A stretch of DNA of 17,522 nt from Zygnema cylindricum (GCA_037447655.1 JBBHKE010001838.1:1-17522), one strand, 5' to 3'; positions 8,458 through 17,487 are shown, counted from the stretch's first letter. A program made the numbers and translations. Notes: a model not told the origin generated them from the letters alone.

Positions 8458-9087
8458 ATGCGATCTCCTAGCAAGCCTGAACCGTACCGGTTTGAGCTTG
8501 TCGAATATGAATACACTCAGAATCGACAAAAACCTTTTGTCAGTATTCTGGCAGCCTTACCTGCATCCTCCGATTACGACACATGTCACACGAATCCTGC
8601 CGCAGCTTCCTCAAAGTTTCCCGCCCTTTCCATGCAGTCTCTCAGTTCCGGTTTCCATTCCGGACCGAAAACTCGTCCTTTTTTTGCCGCCGAACCTAGA
8701 AAAAACCTGCTGAAAACCGAACCTGCTGCTCCTCCTTTTTTCCGAGCCTCTCTCTCTCACCCAAGCCTGGCCCTATCGGAAGGAAATCAACAACAGACTC
8801 CAGAACCTCCCGTCTTTGACAACCGACAAAATAGTCTCTCCCTTCAACAAAAACCTCAAAGTCAACCACAAAATCATCAACAAAGTCAACCAAGCCTTCA
8901 AATTCAACCGAGTCAATTAAGTTTTCAAAGTCAACAAATTCAACAGAGTCAACCGCCGTATTCTCCGTCAGAAAAAGAAAAAACAGAAGGAGATCAAAAA
9001 TTGGATCGAAAACTGGACCAAAGGCGGGAAGGATCGAGATCGCTCAACTCGGATTGTGAACCGTCGACAAAGAACAAAGTTTTCTGA
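8458..9087 (+). CDS. Gln/Ser-rich disordered protein, hypothetical
   Basis: This is an open frame of 209 codons from ATG 8458 to TGA 9085-9087; an in-frame TTG two codons earlier is unlikely to be used. The first 100 residues are Ser/Pro/Ala/Phe-rich (for example SILAALPASS, SLSSGFHSGPK). Residues about 120-170 are dense in Gln with repeated SQ and QSQP, almost all Gln codons being CAA. The last part is charged (SEKEKTEGDQKLDRKLDQ). No domain is recognised and it is probably disordered. It lies where the 5' end of the downstream carrier gene would be expected, so it may be that gene's 5' exon or a separate gene; no carrier motif is present in it. After the TGA the same frame stays open to 9315. 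Confidence 0.45.
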   Translation: MRSPSKPEPYRFELVEYEYTQNRQKPFVSILAALPASSDYDTCHTNPAAASSKFPALSMQSLSSGFHSGPKTRPFFAAEPRKNLLKTEPAAPPFFRASLSHPSLALSEGNQQQTPEPPVFDNRQNSLSLQQKPQSQPQNHQQSQPSLQIQPSQLSFQSQQIQQSQPPYSPSEKEKTEGDQKLDRKLDQRREGSRSLNSDCEPSTKNKVF

Positions 9088-9480
9088 AGACAAACAGTCA
9101 ATCGTCAGAACAAGAGAATTCGGGAGGAAGGATCGGCAAAAAAGGAATGGAAAATCATAAAGAAAATCGTCAGAAAAGGAAAAGTCAAAGGCGTTTCAGG
9201 AAGAGATCAGGGGAAAGGAGGAGTTCGAGAAAGGAGAAATGTTTGGCTTCATGCCGAGGGATTCCATGAAGATGATCAAACCGTCAAATCAAAGGCTGCG
9301 GGAAGGAGGCAATGACTCAGGATCGGATCAAAGAAATCTTTGAAGCGAGAGGGAGATCATCGGGAGAAAATCAAAAAAGGAGATGGGGGAGTCTAGAAAG
9401 GGAGAAGCGGGAAAGTGGAGGGGAAGGGTTAGAGGTTGGGGAGATGAAAAAAGAGGGAGGGAGTGATGCGAAATGAGGGA
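9088..9480 (+). other. Purine-rich, T-poor stretch after the Q-rich frame
   Basis: The region is A/G-rich and few Ts occur, so stop codons are sparse. The frame of the upstream ORF continues for 75 codons to TGA 9313-9315, and another frame is open from 9060 to about 9269 with a Lys/Arg/Ser/Gln-rich product. Either could be a continuation after a frameshift, readthrough or small intron, or could be chance openness. From 9370 it becomes GGGA/GAGG-like low complexity. Confidence 0.4.
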
Positions 9481-11399
9481 ATAGGAGGAGAAGATATGAT
9501 GGCTGTGGTTTGTTTGTATTTATGGGTTTGTGATTTATCCTCAGTTTCACAAACGTTTTCATTAATGTGTGTTTTTTCATTTTTTCTTCTCTTTTTTTTT
9601 ATTTGGGTGTTGTTTTTGTTAAATGTATTGAGTTTTACTAAATTCTCCCCTCAAGTTTTTAAATCCAATTTTTAGTTTCCATGTTTCTCATTTGACTCCC
9701 CAAGTTTTTTTTTAGAGCATTTAAGGCGATTTAATGCAACATAAGGCCTTAGGTTTCTGTTTGAATTTCAATATTTTTAAAAGTTACACTTGTTAAAAAC
9801 CCTTGATTGTAGATTTTCTTTCCTATTTTTCCACGATTTTTTTTTTGAATTTTTTGACCACTTGTTTAAAATGGCAGTTTCTATTGGTTTTTTAGTCGGC
9901 GTGGAAACTGATTTTGACGTCAGTTTCATTTTTAGATGGGTTTTTGAAAGCGTTTTTACTTTAACATTGTATCTAATTTTGTACTCTCTTTTTTAACATG
10001 GATTGGATTTCTCTCTCGATATTTTTACATGGTATTTGATTTTCTGTTTGCTTTTTTAAGCCCATATCTTATTTTTTACTTGCTTTATTCAACCTCAAAC
10101 TGGTTAAGGTTTCAGTTAAATACACAAACTCGCTGAAATTTGGTCAAGAGAAAGGCTGTTTTTTAATCTGGTTTTGCTACAGTTGATTTTTGGTTCTATT
10201 GACTAAAAAAAAAAAATGCACAATTAAATGGGCATATTATTTTCCATCGATATCGGAAGATCAGGCTCTGATGCTCAAAAAATGAATTCTAAAACATAAT
10301 GGAATATTTTTTGGAAGTGTAGCAATCTCTGACACTGGAGAAGACGACTCGTTATCTTTGACGCTAATGTCGCGTATATCGAAGTCGAAGACGATATGTC
10401 GCGATTTCGGTATATCGTATTATTGGGAAGTTTCAAATTTAAAATATCGTTATCTCGATAATCGACTATAATCATCGATATTTTTCTTAATTAGGTTTTT
10501 TGATGTACAAAATGGAATTTTCTGAATGTATTAAATGTACTAAATGAACAGAAACTCGTGACAGTTCCGATTTTACGGACTGTATGTATATATTATTGAT
10601 GTTGTGCTATTGATATCGATATATCACAATTATCGGCCGTTTGGTATAGCGACGCCCACTTCCTTCTCTTGTGAAAATTATTCGTGTTTTTAACTCCTTA
10701 AATTATGCGTCTTTTTCTACTTTTTAAATTATGATTGTTTTGTAATATTTGACTGTGCGAATTCTTTTGCTCTTTTGTCTTTCCTTGTCTTTTTTGATAA
10801 ATTGGAAAGACTTGTTATGTAATGTCAAAAAAATTGAATCTGAATTTTACATCCTTGTTCAGCGATTAATATCTGTTTTTAAGGTTTAAAATTTGGCCAG
10901 AGGATTTGGACGAGATTGCTTTATAGATAAAAGTAGTGCTTTTTTGTATACCTTTTTCAATAGTATTACTTTATAGATGGTAAGAATTTCATGACAGAAA
11001 TGTTGCAAAGACAGACACTGTTCCTTGCCTTTGGTTTTAACCTAGGTTTAATGAAAACAATGATATTTATGATGTGAATTTTAAGAGGCTATCGTATATT
11101 TGCTTTATAATTTTCGATAGATGGGATGTATTTTTGCTGCTAAATTTATAGCAAGTAATGGAATGTTCCCCTGTGAAATTTCTTTCTAGAAAGAGAATTT
11201 TCTTTTCAAAAGTGACTAAATGCTCATTGGAAATTTAAAGACGACAAACAATCTATACATCGCAAACGACTAATATTGTTTTTATTGTTTTTATGTTCCT
11301 GGTTTGCTTTAATTGCCAATTTTAGGGTCCAGCAAGGCTTGTTGTTAAACTTAAAAAGGTGGAACGAAATTCTATAATGTTTTATGGAATCTTTTTTTT
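9481..11399 (+). other. AT-rich non-coding DNA upstream of carrier exon, probable intron
   Basis: Almost 2 kb of T-rich, AT-rich sequence holds no reading frame of note. I searched the three plus frames by eye for the first carrier module (PLE.IR signature, Gly-rich SGAxAG segment, GLFRGN, RVAPSKA) and found none. A patch with many CGATA/TATCG words lies at about 10246-10637. Because exon 11814-11975 starts at an acceptor, at least the 3' part of this region should be intron. Confidence 0.55.
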
Positions 11400-11775
11400 C
11401 TTTTCTTAATATAATATATTACAGTTCTATGCATATAATACCATGGAGGGTGTGTGAGGTATTTTGAGAAATAAAGTCTAAATGGGATTTTACCTCGGCA
11501 TTATGAGTTTGAAAAAGAAACCTATGAATACCGGCCTATAATCTTTTTTTTTTTTCTATCCTCTTTTATGCTTTTATGTGACATGTTGCAGTTAAAAAGT
11601 AGCATGTGGGATAATCCTGAGGAAAAGACCTAAAATATCTGCTGAGATTTTTTTGTTTGTTTGTTTGTTTTGTTTTTGTTCTTTTATATGACATTTGGCA
11701 GTTTTGACGCTTTAAAATAGTGTGTGGGATTTCCTGAGAAAGGAACCTAAAATATTGGCTGGATTTTGATTTTTT
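11400..11775 (+). repeat. Degenerate tandem copies of acceptor and exon-start region
   Basis: Three related segments precede the true exon: around 11400-11520, 11571-11680 and 11681-11775. The last two align at a 110-bp period (CTTTTATRTGACAT...GCAGTT, then GTGGGAT, CCTGAG and ACCTAAAATAT). The first shares the GTGTGTG...TTGAGAAA...CTAAA part. Each has a T-rich tract ending in CAG|TT, like the real acceptor CTATGATTTTCCAG|TT at 11800-11813. In the first, the bases after the CAG translate FYAYNTMEGV then TGA, resembling the true exon start LYAYDTMKKV. A (GTTT)n run lies at about 11652-11672. Confidence 0.65.
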
Positions 11776-11813
11776 TTCTGTTCCTTTTTTTGTACTTTTC
11801 TATGATTTTCCAG

Positions 11814-11975
11814 TTATATGCTTATGACACAATGAAGAAAGTCCTCACAGATCCGATTACTTTACAACCTCGGGTTCCATTTCCAATTGCACCAATCGCA
11901 GGAGCGACAGCTGGCGTCTGTTCGACTCTCGCAACTTATCCTTTGGAGCTCCTTAAGACTCGGTTAACAATTCAG
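11814..11975 (+). CDS. BT1: BT1-like adenine nucleotide carrier, middle exon
   Basis: This is an internal exon of a mitochondrial carrier family protein of the plant Brittle-1 type, which moves adenine nucleotides (or ADP-glucose in cereal plastids) across plastid or mitochondrial inner membranes. It runs from acceptor TTTTCCAG to donor CAG|GTGAGC and encodes exactly 54 residues, phase 0 at both ends. Residues 4-9 (YDTMKK) are the end of module 1 (matrix-side Y-D/E-xx-K type motif). Residues 24-42 begin the first helix of module 2 (PIAPIAGATAGVCSTLATY). Residues 43-50 (PLELLKTR) are the signature P-x-D/E-x-x-K/R-x-R. LTIQ at the end joins RGVYDN of the next exon, as in plant BT1. The upstream exon supplying module 1 is not found. 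Confidence 0.87.
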
Positions 11976-13263
11976 GTGAGCTTTTGAGGGTTTTTTAGGG
12001 TTGTATGTTTTTCTGGGTCGGTATTTGACCTCGGGTAATTATTTTTTGGGTAAGAATTGTCCTCAAGGGTTTTTTCTGTTGGGGATTTGTCCCTGATTTT
12101 TAGGGCCTGGAAGATGTGACCATTTCTGAGAAGTATCGAGTATAAATTTTGACCAGTTTTGGTAAAACGTAGAAGTTTAAAATAGAGCAATGTCAGTTTT
12201 AAACAGGATTAGAGGCAACACCGATATGAGAAAAAAACACTTATCCTATGCTGAAAATGGAATTATAAGTTATAATTGATCATATATTCTGAAAGCTAAA
12301 CTTGCAATTTTCTTTTGTAAACTGAAAATAAACTAAACTATTGTACTTTTGTAATGAAAGTAAAAACTGTTTTAAACTGAAATTCTGTGTTAAATTTTGC
12401 ACCGATTTAAAAACTCACAAAATCACTTTCTGACTTTACGATTGTTATACTTTTAAACTAAAATAAGATTAGTTATTTTACAGTGAGGCCAAAACAAGAT
12501 TCTTGGACTAAACCTAATTTATGTGGTCCACTTTTGAATGGAGTAAAACTAATAATTTTTTTTCAACTGAAAACGAAATTGTTAATCACACTTCTGAAGC
12601 ACTAATCAAATTAATGATCATACTTTTGAGCTAAAAGTTAGTTGAGTTAAAGTATTTTTGAAATACAAAAAGATTCATTTCTTTGAAAATTGCAACACAG
12701 TGGTTAATACTTTTTTTAGGATTACAGACAAAGCACATTTTTACAGTTAGGGAAATTTAATGGTTTTCAATTAAAATAAAACATTTGAATAAACAGTTAT
12801 AACAGTTTGGAGTAATCATCTCTGATGAATTATTGACTCAGAATTTACCCAATCTGTTAGTTTGTTAACAAGACATTCACCTTATTCCATTTTCCTGTTC
12901 TATTTTAAATCCCTGACCTTTTTATTTTCACTATTTGGAAACCCTGAATGAGGAATAGGATTTTCTTGTTGAAGCTTGAACACGCTTGTTAAAGTTTGAA
13001 GAGCTTTTTTTCGTATATTGAATAACTTTTCAGGTTTTTGGGGTTTCATTTCTGATTCACTGAAACCAGAATAGATCCTTTTTTCCAATAACAGGTTTAT
13101 ATGGTTGCTCTGTTTTTGTCTTTTTTTTCTGTAACAAATGAGTATAAATGTCGTGTATTAATGGAATACAACAAGGTGAATATGCTAACTTCTCCTATGC
13201 ATTTATTTTGTTTTTTTCTTTCCCTTAACAAATGGATATAAATGGGGTGCATGTGGAAAACAG
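11976..13263 (+). other. BT1: Intron between carrier exons
   Basis: This is 1288 bp from GTGAGC to AAAACAG, AT-rich, phase 0. It contains no alternative carrier coding and no credible gene on either strand. Its last 150 bp include a decayed copy of the acceptor plus the first bases of the following exon (see 13109-13298). Confidence 0.85.
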
Positions 13264-13298
13264 CGAGGTGTATATGATAACCTTTCCCATGCATTTAT
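13109..13298 (+). repeat. Tandem duplication of the acceptor and start of exon 3
   Basis: Two segments align with a period of 92-94 bp. Matching words are AACAAATG (13133 and 13227), TATAAATG, GGTGNATATG, AACTTCTCC against AACCTTTCCC, and ATGCATTTAT (13197 and 13289). The downstream copy contains the functional acceptor and the exon start (RGVYDNLSHAFM). In the upstream copy the exon-like bases read QGEYANFSYAFI and the acceptor AACAG has become ACAA. T-rich tracts precede both copies. Confidence 0.85.
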
Positions 13299-13731
13299 GA
13301 AAATTTGCCAAGAAGAGGGTCCTCGAGAACTTTATCGCGGTTTATCATCCTCTCTAATTGGAGTGGTCCCTTATGCCGCGATAAACTACTTTGCTTACGA
13401 CTCGTTAAGAAAAACGTACCGAAGAGTAACTTATGAAGAACATATTGGGAACCTCGCCACACTAATTATTGGGTCGACAGCCGGGGCTATTTCGAGTGCG
13501 GCGACTTTTCCTTTGGAAGTCGCTAGAAAACAAATGCAAGTGGGAGCAATAAGTGGGAGAGTCGTGTATCGGGACGTATTTCATGCCTTGAGTTCGATTG
13601 TAGAAAAAGAGGGAGTGAAAGGGCTTTATAGGGGTTTAGGGGCAAGTTGTATTAAACTTATGCCAGCCGCGGGAATTTCCTTCATGTGTTACGAAGCTTG
13701 CAAACGATTTTTGATCAACGAGGAAAGCTAA
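13264..13731 (+). CDS. BT1: BT1-like adenine nucleotide carrier, C-terminal exon
   Basis: This is the last coding exon, 155 residues then TAA at 13729-13731; it starts in phase 0 with RGVYDN after AAAACAG. It holds the rest of module 2 and all of module 3 of a mitochondrial carrier. EEGPRELYRGL (17-27) is the matrix-helix motif of module 2, and YFAYDSLRK (42-50) its cytoplasmic-gate motif. Then come the helix with GSTAGAISSAATF (70-82), the third signature PLEVARK (83-89), KEGVKGLYRGL (115-125), and FMCYEACKR (140-148) near the end. All key residues are present, with no frameshift. The nearest family is the plant Brittle-1/adenine nucleotide group; chloroplast or mitochondrial targeting cannot be judged without the N-terminus. 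The ATG at 13297 is internal, not a start. Confidence 0.92.
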   Translation, partial: RGVYDNLSHAFMKICQEEGPRELYRGLSSSLIGVVPYAAINYFAYDSLRKTYRRVTYEEHIGNLATLIIGSTAGAISSAATFPLEVARKQMQVGAISGRVVYRDVFHALSSIVEKEGVKGLYRGLGASCIKLMPAAGISFMCYEACKRFLINEES

Positions 13732-15000
13732 AATTTTTGAGTTATTATAATAATATCGACTAGAAAAAAGGTTGGGGTAAAGGTTGTGGAAGACAGGATA
13801 AGGACAGAGAGATTTTAGTGCGAAGAGGTTTAGGGAGGAGGGAGAAGTTTAATACGGAGGGAGGTTTGGGAAAGGAGGGGAGAAAATGTACGAGGAGAGT
13901 GGAAGAATGAGTGGTTTATGAACGGAGGAGAGGTTTGTAAACAAACGAAGGAAGACGAGGAGAAAAAAAAGAGTCGGTCGTCTTGAAGAAAACCGGAACA
14001 AGAGGTGTAACTCTTATACAAGAATTTGGGCGAGAAAGGAAGGTGGGAAGATCTAAATTTTTTGATGTTTTTTGAATACTGTGGTTTGAAATCAGAAATG
14101 GCAGTATCCAGAAAGGTTAAATTTGAGAAATTAATTAGCCTTTCCATGCACAGAAAGCTCTGGTTCGCAGAAGAAAGAGACTTTTTTTTTGGGTTTTGAA
14201 AGCGTTGATGGGAAAAAGTCGAGAGAAAGAGAGGTAAAAAGGTGGTTTTCTTTTAAAGTATAACTTTAACATCGAGTTTTCTGCCCTCAATTTTGGGTTT
14301 GTTTAATACCATTCCTTGGGAAAATTTCCCTACTATGTGGTACGATTTGAGGTTTAATTTTCATGTATAATTTTTACTCTTTCCAGAGGAAAAAAGTTCC
14401 AAAATATATGATGAGAGAAAAAGGTAGAAATACGAGAGAATAATAGGTGAAATTAATTACTCCTCCCCTCTCTGGATAGAAAAGAACTCGGTCGAAAAGT
14501 TTATTTTTCGGCCCTTCCTCCCTTGTTTTTTTCAGCCCCCCTTTTTCTTTTTTTTCTTTTTTTCAGTTGAGAAAAAAAATAAGGACGAAGCAAACGATAT
14601 TTTTTGGAATTTGATGTTGATAATAACACTTTTGTGATTGACTATTCTCACATGAGCTTTTATGGAAACAGTTCGTTATAAGCTTTCTTTTTGGTTTTTT
14701 TTTTTTTTTTTGTTTTTTATTTTTATTTGTTTCCAAACTTTTATTGTGGATTTCTTTTCATTTTTGTTTTGAACATGGAAATGCTTTAAAACAAATGTCC
14801 ATTGTTTTAACATTTCCACTTTTTTCTTTTTTTACGCTGCGACTTTAATAAATGTTAATAAGTCTAAAGCTTGTTGTTATTATGATAAAGAGAAAAATCA
14901 TGTTTATTTATGTATTGAAAACTAATTTGGTAGTAAAAAAAATTCGACGCAACTGTTAGTATATTAATACTCGTTTTTGTCCCTGGTCACAAGAATCAAA
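13732..15000 (+). other. 3' flank of the carrier gene, no gene seen
   Basis: The first 270 bp after the stop are purine-rich (GGGAGGAGGGAG, GAGGAGAGG) and may be 3' untranslated region. From 14200 the sequence is T-rich, with a long T run near 14697-14712. AATAAA at 14847-14852 is a candidate poly(A) signal but lies 1.1 kb from the stop; AATAAT near 13747 is closer but weak. No reading frame with a recognisable product was found. Confidence 0.6.
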
Positions 15001-15103
15001 CCAAAACAGTTAATGTAAGTTGGGCGGCTATCTTGTTGACGGGCTAACGATCCCTCTGAACGAGAAAAAATCCCATGCCCAAATAGGTGGTGTAGCACAC
15101 CAA

Positions 15104-15649
15104 AAAGTTTGTCGTCGAAATCCTCAAGAGAAAACAAAAAATAAACCGTTGGTGGTAAAGTACCTACAAAAAGTAAGCCGTTGGTGGTAAAGTATGTGCA
15201 AAAAGCGAACCGCTGGTTGTAAGTTGGTGGTAAAGTATGTGCAAAAAATACATTGTTGGTGGTATCAAACCTGCAAAAAATAAACCGTTGGTGGTAAAAT
15301 ACGTGCGAAAAATAAACCGTTAGTGATAAAATAAGCGCAAAAAGTAAACCATTGGTGGCAAAGTACGTGTGAGGTAAAGAGGACGTTGAGCAAAATTACG
15401 AATCAAGATGGTAAACGCAACTTGAGAGTCCGAGAACTTAGGAAGGTCTTCATAGTGCCAGAGGTTCTATAATAACGGATCTCCAACAACTTGGTTAACA
15501 AAGCAAGGGGCACACGTAGGGGAACCTTAAGCTTAATACCCTCCTCTAGAGACGCGAGAAGAAAGCCCATGGGGAGAGGGAGGTCGAGAAGCAAACCTTC
15601 TGGGCACAAAGTTACGCACTAGAGGGTTTAACAAATAAATTGATCATAC
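15104..15649. repeat. Long tandem duplication, unit 1 (minisatellite plus RT fragment)
   Basis: This unit starts AAAGTTTGTCGTCGAAATCC and repeats at 15650 (offset 546). It contains seven copies of a 32-bp minisatellite (15136-15370; consensus near AAAAAATAAACCGTTGGTGG followed by TAAAGTACGTGC, one copy with 11 extra bases). About 220 bp follow that, on the minus strand, still resemble the reverse-transcriptase reading frame. It ends at TTGATCATAC. Confidence 0.9.
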
Positions 15650-16059
15650 AAAGTTTGTCGTCGAAATCCTCAAGAGAAAACAAAAAATAAACCGTTGGTG
15701 GTAAAGTACCTACAAAAAGTAAGCCGTTGGTGGTAAAGTATGTGCAAAAAGCGAACCGTTGGTTGTAAGTTGGTGGTAAAGTACGTGCAAAAAATACATT
15801 TTTGGTGATATCAAACCTGCAAAAAATTAAGCCGTTGGTGGTAGAGTATGTGCAAAAAGCGAACCGTTGGTTGTAAGTTGGTGGTAGAGTACGTGCAAAA
15901 AATAAACCGTTGGTGGTAAAATACGTGCGAAGAATAAACTGTTAGTGATAAAATAAGCGCAAAAAGTAAACCATTGGCGGTGAAGTACGTGTGAGGTATA
16001 GAGGACGTTGAGTCAAGATGGTAAACGCAAATTGGGTTTAACAAATAAATTGATCATAC
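15650..16059. repeat. Long tandem duplication, unit 2 (expanded minisatellite, RT fragment deleted)
   Basis: This is the second copy of the 15104-15649 unit. It has nine 32-bp-type units (15682-15992) against seven in unit 1, the extra pair being an internal repeat of the 43-bp variant and its neighbour. Between GTAAACGCAA and GGGTTTAAC about 200 bp of reverse-transcriptase sequence present in unit 1 (15421-15623) is missing. It ends at the same TTGATCATAC. Confidence 0.9.
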
Positions 16060-16420
16060 GAAGTCGCTCCGCATAATGATGAAAGAAAGAGAAAACTTGG
16101 TCTCACATAAGTATCATACGCGATTAAAGGGAATAAACAAACGGAGAAAGCTCCCGGTGCTGGCAAAGCTCTAATGTGGGCCAAAGGAAAAAGAGGTGTC
16201 CCCAAAGGATCTTCTTGGGGAGTACCATTCGTAGATTCTAAGGTGGCAACAACACCAAAGGGACCTCCAAGAGGAAAAATAAAAGAGCTCGGTCGAGAAT
16301 AAAAGGCGTGAACAAATAGAGAAATTTGGTTTGTGGAGTGCAGCGCATGTCGAAGTTCTTGGAACATAACGTTACCGTTAACGATGTTGAAAGCGTTAGT
16401 CACATTCACTTGAAAGACCA

Positions 16421-16470
16421 CCCAATCTCGACCGCCCAATCTCGACTGCCCAATCTCGACCGCCCAATCT
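16421..16470. repeat. 14-bp tandem repeat, 3.6 copies, inside RT relic
   Basis: CCCAATCTCGACCG is repeated at 16421, 16435 (one mismatch) and 16449, with a partial fourth copy at 16463. It lies immediately before motif A on the minus strand. Relative to a single copy it adds three units, 42 bp, so it inserts 14 codons without changing the reading frame. Confidence 0.95.
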
Positions 16471-17487
16471 GGATGTGGATATAAAAGAGCTCGGAAACCT
16501 TGAACAATTGTCTCATAGCCCCTTTTAGTACTAACGCCAAACTAGTGTGGTGGAAAATGGCCGTGGGAGGCCCCTTACAATTGGGTGCAGATAACGCAGG
16601 CCGGTAAAAGATAGAAGACATCTCCGATATCTATAGGACGGATGCCCAAAGCAGGCTTAAAAATAGCTACAAGACGTGACGCAAAGAAAAGCGACACGAC
16701 ATGATGAGGAACGTGTTTACGAGCCATCTCAAAAGCCACTTTAAACAAGAAGAGCAAAACCCCCAACAGGGATTTTTGGGAGAAAATATACCTCGAAAAA
16801 AGTTCATAGACCATCTTGGATGGACCGACATTAGAAAGGTGAGGAGAACGAATCAAAGCCTTGGGAAATGCCTCTCGGCCCAAGTCAAACGATTCAAGGG
16901 GATCATGCACATGAACGAATAGATGGGCGTCTTCGAGGGTCGGAAGATGTGACTAAGGCAAAGAGTCAATAGTTTTCCGAAGACGGATGTAATGAATGGC
17001 CGAAGAGATCGGCCCGTCCCAAAAAAATGGTAAGAACGACCAAGGTGGAGAGCACGTAGCAATGAAAAAAACGATTTTTTTAGATAGTTGTGGAGCTGGG
17101 TAAAGAAGTACGGTGACGAAGGGGTGATACGGATAAAACAATAACTTTTTCAGTGTGGTCTTGTTGTAACGAATCCCAATCTTGCTGCAAAAATTTATGG
17201 CAATGGGTCCTAGTTTCACGAGCACCACTCGCCTTCCCACTAAGTGACAAAACTAATACCAAAGTGGAAACAGGATAAGTAGGTGCCACGTTGAGTCTTT
17301 GAGAACATTGTCAACCACTAAAGTCAACGAGAGTCAAAGAGATGATTGAACAAGTTTCCGAAGGTGGTGAGAAATAGGAGTATATTATCTTCGACGACGG
17401 TAACCGAGGTGGTAATACCCATTAACATTTTTTCACTAAGACCGAGAGTCGAAAATTTGGTCTATGCTATTGGACATGCTTCCAATT

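Larger units (their letters stand above)
15403..17440 (-). pseudogene. Decayed reverse transcriptase of a retroelement
   Basis: The minus strand encodes a broken RVT_1-type reverse transcriptase, readable from about 17440 down to 15403. In order: a short Arg/Glu-rich upstream stretch; GPSKMVYE near 16820; the finger motif KPALGIRPIDIG near 16635-16675; motif A FQVNVTNAFN (16386-16415); motif B with NGTPQEDPLGTPLF (16188-16229); motif C LIAYDTYV; and, past the minisatellite, LPLPMGFLLAS near 15560. The catalytic positions are damaged: Asp to Asn in motif A, QGD to QED in motif B, and the first Asp of the ADD box changed to Tyr. A stop interrupts the frame near 16954 and another at 16575-16577, with frame changes between 16560 and 16475. 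The exact retroelement clade is not assigned. The minisatellite may derive from its 3' region. Confidence 0.82.

Noticed and set aside
9085-9087. Selenocysteine reading of the TGA ending the Q-rich frame
   Set aside because: No selenoprotein family resemblance and no SECIS-like element was identified; T-poor composition explains the open frame downstream.
8458-9087. The Q-rich frame as the first carrier module
   Set aside because: It contains no carrier signature, no hydrophobic helices of the right length and no GLFRGN-like motif; at most it could be a 5' exon or N-terminal extension.
13297-13731. A stand-alone 144-codon gene starting at ATG 13297
   Set aside because: The frame extends upstream to the acceptor at 13263 with conserved carrier residues (RGVYDNLSHAF), so the ATG is an internal Met.
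15136-15992. CRISPR-like array of roughly 32-bp repeats
   Set aside because: The repeats are contiguous with no unique spacers, are diverged, and sit in a eukaryotic fragment; this is a minisatellite.
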